57,101 nucleotides of DNA from Candidatus Muiribacterium halophilum (GCA_023228995.1 JALOAD010000022.1:1-57101); one strand, 5' to 3'; counted from the stretch's first letter, positions 8,742-17,301 are shown. A program made the numbers and translations. Notes: a model not told the origin generated them from the letters alone.

Positions 8742-9589
8742 ATACCTGCCTCCGAAAGAATATTTAAAGCAATTGTAAGAAATCTATTCCTTATAGCAGG
8801 TATTTTTTTAACAATTAATTCACCTTTAGAATAAATCTTAGCAACTTCATCAATATAAGGAATTTCGCCTATTATTCTAATATTATTTTTAGCACAATAT
8901 TCTTTAACTTTATTATCACCAAGATCTGATCTGTTAATTATGACAACGATTTTTTTACCCATTTGTCTAGTCATTCTAACAGCAACATCAAGATCATGCA
9001 GACCAAAAGGTGTAGGTTCAGTTACAAGCACAACAATATCAGCTTCCTTAACACTTGCAACCGCTGAACATGATGTTCCAGGAGGTGAATCAATAATATT
9101 TATCCTTTTATTACCTTCTAAACCTTCAAGAACTTTTTCAATGACTTTAGTAGTAAGGACCTGACCTATATCTAAAACTCCCCATCTAATAAAAATATTT
9201 TCAACTCTTCCTTTTTTTGTAACACCAATTCTCTTAGGAACCATTTTTATAGCATCTTCAGGACAAATTCTTTCACAAAGTCTACATGAATGACATATAT
9301 CACTAAAGAAAAGAGGTTTTCCATTAGTGTAAAATATAGAATTAAACTGGCATATATCACTACATTTTCCACAAGAATTACATTTTTCTTCAATAAGTTC
9401 TGGCATTCCAACTTCAACAACTTCTTCAATAATATTTTCAGGACCTAAAAAAATATGATCATTCGGCTCTTCAACATCACAGTCAAAAACACTTACCTTA
9501 TTTCCAATTTCGGAAAGAACATAAGCAACTGAAGTAGCCACAGTAGTCTTACCAGTACCACCCTTACCACTTGCTATAGCAATATTCAT
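8738..9589 (-). CDS. MinD-family ATPase with inserted 2x[4Fe-4S] ferredoxin (Orp3-like)
   Basis: 283 residues, paralogous to the next gene downstream. P-loop [10 protein letters not shown] at 7-16; DCDVEEPN switch region; ferredoxin insert with Cys 70/73/76/80 and 99/102/105/109; then DSPPGTSCS and TEPTPFG. The pair is expected to dimerise and transfer clusters or electrons to the NifX-type small proteins of the cluster. The GGGAG site lies 10 bases before the ATG. A 132-base gap containing a dispersed repeat separates it from the NifX gene upstream, so part of the operon may be uncoupled there. Confidence 0.93.
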   Translation of the reverse strand: MNIAIASGKGGTGKTTVATSVAYVLSEIGNKVSVFDCDVEEPNDHIFLGPENIIEEVVEVGMPELIEEKCNSCGKCSDICQFNSIFYTNGKPLFFSDICHSCRLCERICPEDAIKMVPKRIGVTKKGRVENIFIRWGVLDIGQVLTTKVIEKVLEGLEGNKRINIIDSPPGTSCSAVASVKEADIVVLVTEPTPFGLHDLDVAVRMTRQMGKKIVVIINRSDLGDNKVKEYCAKNNIRIIGEIPYIDEVAKIYSKGELIVKKIPAIRNRFLTIALNILSEAGI

Positions 9590-9622
9590 ATATGATAATC
9601 TCCCTTCAATTCTTTAACCTTA

Positions 9623-9720
9623 AAAACCTGCGAATGGCGAATGAGTAAATAGTGAAATAGATTTAAAGCTTTTTATTTTTCCCACTTCACCCTTTCGCTC
9701 TCTCACTCTTTCCCCTATCT
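9623..9720. repeat. Dispersed intergenic repeat (AACCTGCGAA family)
   Basis: Begins AAAACCTGCGAATGGCGA, runs through TTTAAAGCTTTT and ends in a pyrimidine-rich tract (CACTTCACCCTTTCGCTC). The same order of motifs occurs at 39297-39445, and a short form at 6592-6655. It lies inside the Orp-type gene cluster. Confidence 0.6.
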
Positions 9721-9721
9721 T

Positions 9722-10084
9722 CTAAACCCAATGACCTTCTACATTTGAATTTCCAGTTTCTTTTAAATTGCCATTAGTGTAATCATCAATAGCATCCTTA
9801 ACAGTACCATTAGTTTTTAAAAACATTTTTATACCAGCAGCATTTAAAGCTCTAAAAGCATTAGGTCCAACATGACCAGTAATTACAATTTTAGCTCCAG
9901 TATCTACAACAGATTTAGCAGCTTGAACACCAGCACCCTGAGGAGCATTAAGAACCTGCATATTATCTACATAACTAAAAGTTTTTGTTTCAGTATCCCA
10001 AATTATATAACCTATAGCTCTTCCAAATCTAGCATCAATATTTGCATCTAAACTATTACCATGTGAAGTTATTGCGATTTTCAT
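9722..10084 (-). CDS. NifX/DiNitFeMo-domain small protein (orange-protein-like)
   Basis: 120 residues making a single NifB/NifX/NafY-type dinitrogenase iron-molybdenum cofactor domain: MKIAITSHGN, a DARFGRA loop, QGAGVQAAK, VITGHVGPNAFRAL. Small proteins of this family bind metal clusters; the Desulfovibrio orange protein (Mo-Cu cluster) belongs here. The first in-frame ATG is at 10099, but GGAGG stands 8 bases before the ATG at 10084 and the family N-terminus begins there. The upstream gene stops 2 bases earlier, so the two are co-translated. No Cys residues are present, so cluster binding would have to be non-cysteinyl or through partners. Confidence 0.9.
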   Translation of the reverse strand: MKIAITSHGNSLDANIDARFGRAIGYIIWDTETKTFSYVDNMQVLNAPQGAGVQAAKSVVDTGAKIVITGHVGPNAFRALNAAGIKMFLKTNGTVKDAIDDYTNGNLKETGNSNVEGHWV

Positions 10085-10085
10085 A

Positions 10086-10394
10086 TTAATTTCCTCCATG
10101 TATTTTTTCTATGGTTTCAATTCTCATACTTAATTCTTCTAATTTGTTTAATATAGCATCTGTATTATCAGAAACTGTATTTACAGGCTGAGCCATATCA
10201 TTTACAGGACCAACATAATCTTGAGCCCAATAATTTCTGCCTATTCCCATTCCCTGACCATATCTTACACCATAACCAGCTCCTCTTACAAATCCACCAC
10301 CACGATTAAATCCTAAACCTCTACCACCACCTCTTCTTCTGCTACCATCACAAAAATAACCACCTCTTACAAAATTACCATTCATATCGTACAT
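10086..10394 (-). CDS. DUF5320-like Gly/Arg-rich protein with C-terminal coiled coil
   Basis: 102 residues. Residues 10-60 are Gly/Arg/Tyr-rich (GSRRRGGGRGLGFNRGGG), low complexity; residues 75-97 (DAILNKLEELSMRIETIEKI) form a short coiled coil. Proteins of this make-up (DUF5320) habitually sit beside NifX, Mrp and MinD-ferredoxin genes in anaerobes; no function is established. It is the first gene of the operon, with AAGGAGGA 7 bases before the ATG, and follows the Fur-box promoter closely. Confidence 0.8.
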   Translation of the reverse strand: MYDMNGNFVRGGYFCDGSRRRGGGRGLGFNRGGGFVRGAGYGVRYGQGMGIGRNYWAQDYVGPVNDMAQPVNTVSDNTDAILNKLEELSMRIETIEKIHGGN

Positions 10395-10416
10395 ATCAAG
10401 TCCTCCTTAAAAGATA

Positions 10417-10433
10417 TTGATAATCATTATCAA
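10417..10433 (-). promoter_or_regulatory. Fur/PerR-type operator (7-1-7 box)
   Basis: A perfect 8-1-8 inverted repeat, TTGATAATCATTATCAA. It contains TGATAAT-N-ATTATCA (10418-10432), the 7-1-7 consensus recognised by Bacillus Fur-family repressors. It lies immediately downstream of the -10 element on the minus strand and covers the expected transcription start of the Orp-type operon, the right place for repression. Confidence 0.88.
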
Positions 10434-10435
10434 TT

Positions 10436-10464
10436 AAGTTAACCTAATTTTTTTACAATGTCAA
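10436..10464 (-). promoter_or_regulatory. Promoter of the Orp-type operon
   Basis: Minus-strand TTGACA (10464-10459), a 17-base spacer, then TAACTT (10441-10436) as a weak -10. The Fur-type box begins 2 bases further on. The leader is about 35 bases and contains the strong AAGGAGGA ribosome site. Confidence 0.6.
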
Positions 10465-10498
10465 TAGTTTTTTTATTTAATATTTTACATTTTTTATT

Positions 10499-10526
10499 TT
10501 GACTTTAATCAACAATTTTATATAAT
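10499..10526 (+). promoter_or_regulatory. Promoter of the pilin-like gene, likely leaderless
   Basis: TTGACT (10499-10504), a 16-base spacer, TATAAT (10521-10526). The ATG at 10533 is 6 bases beyond the -10 and has no Shine-Dalgarno, predicting an mRNA that starts at the initiation codon. Confidence 0.7.
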
Positions 10527-10532
10527 TTATAT

Positions 10533-10907
10533 ATGAATTATTTAATAAAGTTAATTTATATAATCAATAAAGGAAAATTCATTATTGCGGGAATATTTAT
10601 ATTTATATTCTTGATAATTTTCATAATTTCAAATAAAAAGGATTTTATAGTAGAAAAAAATAATTATTCACAACAACAATCTATTGAAAGCAATTGTATG
10701 GCAAATCGGAAAATCCTTGAAGCATCAATAGAAATGTATATTATGGATCAGAATATTAATGAAGAAAAATTTAATATAATCCGCAAAGTATCAGAAATGT
10801 CGTTTTTAAAAGATTATCTTTATAAAGGTGAAATTCCAAAATGTCTTTCTGGCGGAGAATATATTATAGAAAACAAAAAAATAAAATGTACTATTCATGG
10901 ATATTAA
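10533..10907 (+). CDS. Membrane-anchored protein with a minor-pilin-like C-terminal domain
   Basis: 124 residues. A hydrophobic anchor at about 16-33 (KFIIAGIFIFIFLIIFII) is followed by a short linker and a domain at about 54-123. The domain reads CMANRKILEASIEMYIMDQN ... PKCLSGGEYII ... IKCTIHG. This resembles the globular head seen in some competence/type II pseudopilins of candidate phyla, where CxANQR...EMYNMD and PKCPSGG...HG recur. No prepilin peptidase site precedes the anchor (no G/A before an F-x-x-x-E segment), so it may be a non-processed relative. Three Cys (55, 104, 119 approx.) could form disulfides. It converges with the FMN-binding gene with a 4-base overlap. Confidence 0.7.
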   Translation: MNYLIKLIYIINKGKFIIAGIFIFIFLIIFIISNKKDFIVEKNNYSQQQSIESNCMANRKILEASIEMYIMDQNINEEKFNIIRKVSEMSFLKDYLYKGEIPKCLSGGEYIIENKKIKCTIHGY

Positions 10908-11407
10908 TCTAATTTTATTTTTTGAATGATTTTTTTTGCTTCAATTAATGTATTTTGAACATTTTTTATAATTGAATTGGAAGTTATTGTTGCACCACTT
11001 ATTGAATCAACTTCTATATTTAATTTATTTTCTTTAATTAAAGGTTTTTTACCAATAAAACTATCAAAAAATCCAAATGCACTCATAAAATTTATATAAT
11101 CAGGAGTATCATCAGATTTTACAAGTAAAAGTTTATCAATTACTAATTCACTATCTATTGCAAATATAACATCTGTATTGCCTTGATAACCCTTCTCTTT
11201 TGAAAAATAAGATGTAAGAAAAATAAAAAAATCTTTTTTATCTTTTACAAAATGACCAATTTCAATTTTATTTACTTTATAAATTTTAAAGTCTGAAGAT
11301 ATTTTTGAACATTGTTTTTTAAAATCCACTCTGTTATTTTTTTCATCAGCTTGTATAAATAAAAACAATCCAATTATCAATATCAAAATCAAATTAACTT
11401 TTTTCAT
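10904..11407 (-). CDS. Secreted FMN-binding domain protein
   Basis: 167 residues with an N-terminal signal peptide or anchor (1-20). Near the C-terminus DSISGATITS matches the D-x-x-(S/T)-G-A-T signature where FMN is attached covalently to Thr by ApbE in RnfG/NqrC-type domains. Such extracytoplasmic flavoproteins carry electrons. No apbE or rnf genes occur in the window. It sits 25 bases after the WG-repeat gene and may be co-transcribed with it. The family is clear; the electron partner is unknown. Confidence 0.82.
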   Translation of the reverse strand: MKKVNLILILIIGLFLFIQADEKNNRVDFKKQCSKISSDFKIYKVNKIEIGHFVKDKKDFFIFLTSYFSKEKGYQGNTDVIFAIDSELVIDKLLLVKSDDTPDYINFMSAFGFFDSFIGKKPLIKENKLNIEVDSISGATITSNSIIKNVQNTLIEAKKIIQKIKLD

Positions 11408-11432
11408 AATTTCACCCCTATGCTCTTATCTT

Positions 11433-12617
11433 TCACTCGCTTTTATACTTTCTTTTAAATATTATTTTACCTTTTTTGTTAATATACATCATTTCATTTG
11501 AATCAATAACTTTTGCAATATCTTTTTCAAAAGGAAATGCAGTATCAAAAATTGGTTTTATTACTTTTTTACCAGCTCTATCCATATAGCCATATTTAAC
11601 AGAATTCCTAACAACAGAACTATAAACACTTAAATCCTGTGAAAATCTCATTAATATAATAGAAGTATCAAAATCAATTATTACAGGAATAATGTCTTTT
11701 TTATTAACAATTTTTTTTTCTCCAAAAAAATCTATACTACCTGAATATAACTTTTTAAGAAATCTGTATTCATTAACATGACCAGCATAAAAATCTTTTG
11801 AATCTTCAATAAAAGGCATAATATGAAAATCACCATTTTGCTTTATATAACCCCATTTTCCGCCATATCGCACAGCTGCCATTCCTTCAAAAAATGGCAT
11901 TGCAACTTCAAATTGCGGATTTATCACAAATTCACCAGCTTTATTTATAAAACCCCATTTCCCTTTATAATTAACACAAGCTAACCCATCAATAAACTGG
12001 CTTGCTCCAAAATATTCAAACCCAGGTAATGATAAAATAGTTTTGCCATCGTTATTTAAATATTTATAACAACTATCACCTTCATCAAATACCAAAACAA
12101 TATCATCATTAAAATTCCCACAATGAAAATATGATTTTTGAAATAATATTTTAAAGTCTTTATCAATAAAATTCCAACCATTACCATTTTCTGAAACTGC
12201 ACAAAAACCATTTTTGAAATCTTTAGCAGCTATATATTCTCCACCACATATATTTCCGTCTAAATCAATAAAAGTCCAGTAATTTGATTGCATTGGAAGT
12301 ACTTTTGCATAACCATTTGAAAAATTACCAGCACTTCTAAATTTTTTATCTTTCCATATTTGAACATTTGATTTATCAATAAAAATCCAACTCCCATCGC
12401 TTTTTTTTACAGGACATAAACCATTTACAAAATTCCCAGTTTCAATATATTGAGCTTTTATATGAACATTTCCAAATGTATCAATAAATCCAAATTTCCC
12501 ATTTTCTATAAATGGTTTTAGAAAATATTGATCAGGAACTATTACTCTTGAATGAGCAAATATCATTATTGATAATAAAAAAAACAGTATAATCGTTAAA
12601 ATTTTTGTGAAATTCAA
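11433..12617 (-). CDS. Secreted WG-repeat protein
   Basis: 394 residues. A signal peptide (1-21, LTIILFFLLSIMIFAHS) is followed by repeated WG-type units: GKFGFIDTFGNV, GSWIFIDKSN, KWGFINKAGEFVINPQF, KWGYIKQNGDF, KYGYMDRAGKKVIKPIF. At least seven units can be counted. WG repeats form beta-propeller-like or solenoid folds; their ligands are mostly unknown. Probably exported. An unusual stretch at about 265-340 lacks the pattern. Confidence 0.88.
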   Translation of the reverse strand: MNFTKILTIILFFLLSIMIFAHSRVIVPDQYFLKPFIENGKFGFIDTFGNVHIKAQYIETGNFVNGLCPVKKSDGSWIFIDKSNVQIWKDKKFRSAGNFSNGYAKVLPMQSNYWTFIDLDGNICGGEYIAAKDFKNGFCAVSENGNGWNFIDKDFKILFQKSYFHCGNFNDDIVLVFDEGDSCYKYLNNDGKTILSLPGFEYFGASQFIDGLACVNYKGKWGFINKAGEFVINPQFEVAMPFFEGMAAVRYGGKWGYIKQNGDFHIMPFIEDSKDFYAGHVNEYRFLKKLYSGSIDFFGEKKIVNKKDIIPVIIDFDTSIILMRFSQDLSVYSSVVRNSVKYGYMDRAGKKVIKPIFDTAFPFEKDIAKVIDSNEMMYINKKGKIIFKRKYKSE

Positions 12618-12711
12618 ATAAATCTCCTTTTTTTATTATATTTTACAAGAAATTTGAATAAAATTCATCATTATTAAAAAATTTAATTAATCTTACAATT
12701 GAATCCTATCA

Positions 12712-13368
12712 TTAAATAGTTTTATTCCTGAACAAATCTGAGAGAATTTTTTTAAAATTATTTATTTCATCAAAAATTTCTCTGAATTCTTTTTCGAAAA
12801 TATAACCTTTATCCATAGAAAGATTAAAAAGAACCTGCATTGAATCCAGTAAATCATTGATTTCTTTAAAATAAAATGCTGAAATATTTTTTTCGTCAAT
12901 ATTAATTAATTTTTCTGAAATTTCGTTTATAGTAATACTTAATCTTCTTGAAAAAAGAAAATCTCCCTTACCAGCAATATGAATAACAAAGTAAAGAGAT
13001 CTTTCCTCAATAGCAAACCATTTAACATAAAGACGGGATTCAGACTTTAATTGATTTTTTAATCTTTTGTCATAACCAGAAATATCTCTCCATCTTTTTA
13101 ATCTCGGAACAAGCATAGAAACAATCATCTCAGCTTTCGTGTATGGATAATCTTTCATTACACTAAATATCAAAGAAGAACTTTTTATAATTTCCTGCAT
13201 TGTAATATTTTCAGAAGTGAATTTACCATTTAAATAGCATAATCTGCAATAATCGTGATTAAGAGTGTTATCTAAATTAGTTCCGCAAAAATCTTTATGC
13301 ACAAGAGGAAGTGAACAACTCTGACATAATGGATTCCAATCATTATCCATAAAAATATCGTCAAACAT
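12712..13368 (-). CDS. Putative zinc-ribbon domain protein
   Basis: 218 residues. Residues 14-60 match the 'putative zinc ribbon' family: CQSCSLPL, GTNLDNTLNHDYCRLCYLNGKFT, ENITMQEII, with four likely zinc ligands in CxxC and CxxC pairs; LVPRLKRWRD at about 87-96 completes the family pattern. The rest (100-218) is helical with no recognised motif. GGAG lies 7 bases before the ATG. Function unknown; the domain is common in small cytoplasmic bacterial proteins. Confidence 0.82.
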   Translation of the reverse strand: MFDDIFMDNDWNPLCQSCSLPLVHKDFCGTNLDNTLNHDYCRLCYLNGKFTSENITMQEIIKSSSLIFSVMKDYPYTKAEMIVSMLVPRLKRWRDISGYDKRLKNQLKSESRLYVKWFAIEERSLYFVIHIAGKGDFLFSRRLSITINEISEKLINIDEKNISAFYFKEINDLLDSMQVLFNLSMDKGYIFEKEFREIFDEINNFKKILSDLFRNKTI

Positions 13369-13489
13369 AAAAACTCCAAATAAAAAAAAACAGTATAATA
13401 CTATTTTATTTGATTTTTATATAAATAACCACATTTTTTTTAAAACCTAAATTGAATTTTATGAAATATATGAATAAGCAGAATAAAAA

Positions 13490-13624
13490 TCAGCTTTTTT
13501 GTGTAAAATCACCTTGTTTCTGACCTTTTTTAATTTTAACTTCCTGACAAGGATTTTTAATAACTTCTCTTATTTCATCGATTTTATCACATTCAGTATT
13601 TACTGGTAATCGATACTTTTTCAT
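13490..13624 (-). CDS. Small hypothetical protein, 44 residues
   Basis: Begins MKKYRLPVNTECDKIDEI; it is Lys-rich with two Cys. A longer frame starts at 13705, but GAGGT lies 6 bases before the ATG at 13624, and the upstream extension is unlike a protein start. Not recognised. It lies in an otherwise gene-poor stretch between the zinc-ribbon gene and the receiver gene. Confidence 0.55.
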   Translation of the reverse strand: MKKYRLPVNTECDKIDEIREVIKNPCQEVKIKKGQKQGDFTQKS

Positions 13625-13767
13625 AATAATACCTCGTTTAAATACTATATTTATACTCACCAGTATATTTTTATTATTTATTAAAATTATTCCAATATTA
13701 AACATAAATAAAATAAGGAATCAGTTGAATTGTAATGCCAAAATCATGAATTGTCAACCGGTTTGTT

Positions 13768-14145
13768 TTAAAGACTTAAAACTCGATTAATTGCTTTTAA
13801 GATAATATCCATATCCAAAACAGGTTTGTAAATAATATCTTCTGGTTTCATACCAATTCCTAAAAGAGATTTATTGTAAAAATTAGTAATAGAACCTGTA
13901 TAAATAATAAATCTAATACTATTATTAAGACCATGAGCTTTAATAATAAATTCATCTCCATCCATTCCAGGAAGTCTAATATCTATTATACCAGCATCGA
14001 CAATTTCTTTTGAAACTATTTCCAAAGCTTGTTCTGCATTAGAACAAGGGTAAATAACAAAACCTTCATCTTCAAGAAAAGATGCAAGAGTATTTAATAT
14101 TATTTCATCATCATCAACCACAAGAAGTTTTAAATTTTTCTTCAA
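13768..14145 (-). CDS. Single-domain response regulator (CheY-like receiver)
   Basis: 125 residues, only a receiver domain. Acidic pocket DDD at 11-13, phosphoacceptor Asp 55 in GIIDIRLPG, Thr 83 in IIYTGS, and Lys 107 in YKP. No output domain. It lies 61 bases downstream of the decayed sensor kinase at 14207-15889, its likely original partner. Since that kinase has lost its phosphoacceptor region, phosphate would have to come from another kinase. Confidence 0.93.
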   Translation of the reverse strand: MKKNLKLLVVDDDEIILNTLASFLEDEGFVIYPCSNAEQALEIVSKEIVDAGIIDIRLPGMDGDEFIIKAHGLNNSIRFIIYTGSITNFYNKSLLGIGMKPEDIIYKPVLDMDIILKAINRVLSL

Positions 14146-14206
14146 ACTCTCTCCAAAAAATTTATTAATTAGCTTTTTAATATATTAACCTATATTTCTT
14201 GAAAAA

Positions 14207-15889
14207 TCAACCTTTATATAAATCAAGTTCTATAAAAAATTCAGTACCATATTTTTCCTCTGACTCAAACCAAATTTTGCCATTATGATTATTATTAACT
14301 ATAAAATAAGATACAGAAAGACCCAAACCAGTTCCTTCGCCAACATCCTTAGAAGTAAAAAAAGGTTCAAATATTCTTTTTTTCACTTTATCAGGAATAA
14401 TTGGACCATTATTTTTAATACCAATTCTAACTTTATCTTTTGCAGAATAAACCTTTATAGTTATTTCCGGAGAGTTTATTTTGTCTTTATAAAGTGCATA
14501 AGCTGCATTTTTTAATATATTAAGTATTACCTGTTCAATCTCAGGAGCAATACACAAAATCGTTAAATTATGTTGTAAATATATTTTATTAATTTTAATA
14601 TGTTTAAAATCAAACTTTTTCTTTAAATCATAATCATTTAAAGCTAATTCAACTGTATTATCAATAATATTATTGACATTTTCAATTGTTTTTTCTCTAT
14701 TTGAAGCCCGACTAAAATCAAGCATATTTCTAACTATTTGAGCAGCTCTGTTAGCAGAATGTTTTATTCCATCAAGAAATTTAAGAATTTTTCTTTCTTT
14801 AATATATTCATCCATTTTTAATTTAGTAGTAATATCCTCAAGTATTACAAAAATATAAATTTCATCAGAAATCACAATTTTTGAAAGAAGAATTTTTGTA
14901 TAAAATTCTGTTTTATCTTTTTTAATATGAACCCATTCAAATTCTTCTTTACCAAATTCATAAAGATTGTTAAAATGTATTTTTAATTTTTCATCAGAAA
15001 ACATACCATTTGGCTGATATTCAGGTGAAAATTCAAGCGGACTTTTATTAAGAAGCATTTCAGCACTTTCAAAACCAAATATTTCAAGAACTCTTTTATT
15101 ACAATCAACAAAACCATTTTTTTCAGTTATAAGCATAAAACCTTGATTAGAATTTTCATATATAGCACGGAATTTTTTCTCACTTTCAGATAATAATTTT
15201 TCTTTTTCAATAGCATTTTTTTCAAGTCTCAATAAATTAAAACCATAAAATCCTGAAATAAACACAAAAAAAAACAATTAGAGAAAACCCCAATTCTATA
15301 TCTTTTTTAATAATAGAAGCAATCTCCAAATTTATATCATCAAGATATTCTCCAGTTCCAATCAAAATTCCCTTTGGAGCATACAATCTTATATATGAAA
15401 GTTTTTCTCCATATTTTTCATTATTATCAAATACTTGCCATTTATAAGTTGTAAAACCTTCATCATTTTGATTTACAATGTCAAAAAATTCTCTAAACAT
15501 ATATTTACCATTAGCATCCTGATAATCATACAAATTCTTATTACTAAATTCATAAATATATGGATGAGCAATTATTTCAGATTTGAGATTTGTAATCCAA
15601 AAATAATTTTTATTATCTTTACCATATCTAAATTTTTCAATAAACTTATTAATATTAATCCAAGCTTTTTCTTCTGTAATAAAACCATTATAGACATTTT
15701 ATTATATCTGATCAATAAAATAAAAAGCTAAATCAGTGGTATCTTTAATAGAATTTTTTTTCTGCTCCATATAAGAAACTTTTATTTTTGGAAAAAGTAA
15801 ATATCTCGAATATGAAAAAATAAAAATAATACCTAAAATAAGTGGAATAAAAAAAATAATATAAATCTTTTAAATAATTTGTTTTTCAT
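14207..15889 (-). pseudogene. Decayed sensor histidine kinase (Cache-PAS-HATPase) lacking its H-box
   Basis: Read from the ATG at 15889, the product would be a membrane sensor with an N-terminal helix, a Cache-type extracellular domain (KNYFWITNL, YDYQDANGKYMFREF, GTGEYLDDI), a second membrane helix, a PAS domain and an HATPase domain (ILKNAAYALY, GTGLGLSVSY). Four lesions are visible. A frameshift lies in a T-run near 15850-15858. Two in-frame stops TAA TAA lie near 15702-15707. A second frameshift lies in a T9 run near 15269-15277. In the kinase core, the text jumps from DITTKLKM to DEYIKERKIL, skipping the roughly 55 residues that in this family contain the phosphoacceptor His (AxMAHEINNPL). 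Intact open parts are 14207-15277 and 15237-15533. Homopolymer shifts could be sequencing errors, but the double stop and the missing H-box argue for real decay. Confidence 0.82.
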
Positions 15890-15942
15890 TAATTTTATAT
15901 TATATAATATTACAAGTAATTACAAAAAAAACAGGAATATAA

Positions 15943-17148
15943 ATGTATAATTTCAATAAAATAAAATTCCATTTATCAACATTTTCAATATCATTATTAG
16001 TAATATTAATATTAAATTTAAACCCAATAACAATATACACACAAAATATAAACAAAAATATTACAGACATAATAAAAACTTACAGCATAGCCAGCCTTCA
16101 AGTAATATCAATAAATAAAGATCAAATAATATACAAAGAAAGTTATGGGAAAAAAAATATTGAATCCAATATAAACACAGACTGCAACACATTATATAGA
16201 GTAGCATCCTTATCAAAATTATTCACAACACTCGGAATATTAAAACTAATTGATAAAGAAAAATTAACATTAGAAGATGATATAAGCCAATATTTTGACC
16301 AAAAAATTAGAAATCCATATTTTCCAGAAATACCAATACAAATAAAACATTTATTAACACATACATCAGGAATAATCGAATCAAACGGACCATATAAACA
16401 TTTCATAAAAAATATTTATCAAAAAGGAAGCATATCAATAACAGATTATATAACACCAAAATCACCATATTACACAAAAAATATATGGAAAAACAAAACA
16501 TCAACATTTAATTATTCAAATTACACATATGGATTACTTGCAACAATAATTGAAAAAATAAGCAAACAGAATTTTGATAATTTCATAGAAGAAAACATAT
16601 TAAAACCACTAAAAATAGAAGGAAATTTCAACATACAAAAAATAAAAAACAAGCAAAATATAGGAATATTATATAAATGGACACAAAACACACACAAACC
16701 AATACTAGATACACCCGAAATGCTTAATAACACAAATAATACAGTAGAAGATTATATAACAGGAACAAATGCATTAATTTTTTCACCACAAGGCGGATTA
16801 AGAACAAATATAACAGGATTAGGCAATTTATTAAAAGCATTAATACAACAAAACAATAAACTATTATCAGCAAAAACATTCCAAACACTCCACACAACAG
16901 CATGGAAAAATCCAAACATGAAAGGAATATACAAAGAAAAAGCAGCAGGAATACACATAACCGAAGAACTCATAAAAAACGAAAGATTATACGGACATTC
17001 AGGAGAATCCTTTGGCATGACAAGCTGTTTATATTATTCAATAGAAAAACAAAAAGGATTTGCTTTTATAGTAATAGGCGGAAATTACAAAACAGGGAAA
17101 TCTGGTTTTTATGAACACGAAGAAAAGCTAGCAGAATTACTCTTTTAG
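15943..17148 (+). CDS. Secreted serine hydrolase, class C beta-lactamase/PBP-like
   Basis: 401 residues with an N-terminal signal peptide or anchor (about 10-30). The fold signature is complete: SxxK nucleophile motif SLSK at 89-92, YxN motif YSN at 192-194, and HSG at 352-354 in place of KTG. Also typical are HLLTHTSGI and GGLRTNITGL. The family includes D-aminopeptidases, esterases and beta-lactamases; the substrate cannot be read from sequence. AGGA precedes the ATG. Codon third positions are strikingly A-rich (ACA, ATA, GGA) compared with the lysozyme-like gene on the same strand, hinting at a different origin or expression class. A mobile repeat begins 6 bases after the stop. Confidence 0.9.
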   Translation: MYNFNKIKFHLSTFSISLLVILILNLNPITIYTQNINKNITDIIKTYSIASLQVISINKDQIIYKESYGKKNIESNINTDCNTLYRVASLSKLFTTLGILKLIDKEKLTLEDDISQYFDQKIRNPYFPEIPIQIKHLLTHTSGIIESNGPYKHFIKNIYQKGSISITDYITPKSPYYTKNIWKNKTSTFNYSNYTYGLLATIIEKISKQNFDNFIEENILKPLKIEGNFNIQKIKNKQNIGILYKWTQNTHKPILDTPEMLNNTNNTVEDYITGTNALIFSPQGGLRTNITGLGNLLKALIQQNNKLLSAKTFQTLHTTAWKNPNMKGIYKEKAAGIHITEELIKNERLYGHSGESFGMTSCLYYSIEKQKGFAFIVIGGNYKTGKSGFYEHEEKLAELLF

Positions 17149-17154
17149 AAAACA

Positions 17155-17178
17155 TTGGGGTCAGGTCTTCGGAATTCG
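17155..17178 (+). repeat. REP-like terminal repeat, copy A (plus orientation)
   Basis: TTGGGGTCAGGTCTTCGG plus ATTCG, 24 bases. The identical 24 bases occur inverted at 18894-18917 and, as another inverted pair, at 47430-47453 and 47592-47615. GGGGTCAGGTC-type palindromic ends are associated in many genomes with REP-associated (Y1/RAYT) transposases; no transposase gene is present here. Confidence 0.8.
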
Positions 17179-17301
17179 AGTTTTGTTGAAAAACTCTCTA
17201 TAATCATTACTATTTATCTGGGTCCTTCCTCGGAAAAGTTTTCCAAATTGAAATTCAAAGCGATTTAGCAATTTGGCATCCTTCTTTTCCTCAGTGCCCA
17301 T
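17161..17301 (-). other. Short ORF ending inside the repeat, possible gene remnant
   Basis: A 46-codon frame from ATG at 17301 (MGTEEKKDAKLLNRFEFQFG...) whose last codons and TGA stop are supplied by the repeat at 17155-17178. It has no clear ribosome site and no recognised family. It may be the tail of a gene disrupted by, or co-mobilised with, the repeat, or simply a chance frame. Confidence 0.25.

Noticed and set aside
6656-10394. Nitrogen fixation locus, suggested by NifX-type domains and P-loop ATPases
   Set aside because: No nifHDKENB genes are present, and the ATPases are MinD- and Mrp-type with ferredoxin inserts, as in orange-protein clusters.
15435-15731. Plus-strand frame of 98 codons over the decayed kinase
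   Set aside because: It is the antisense of a clear Cache domain and has no ribosome site or family features.
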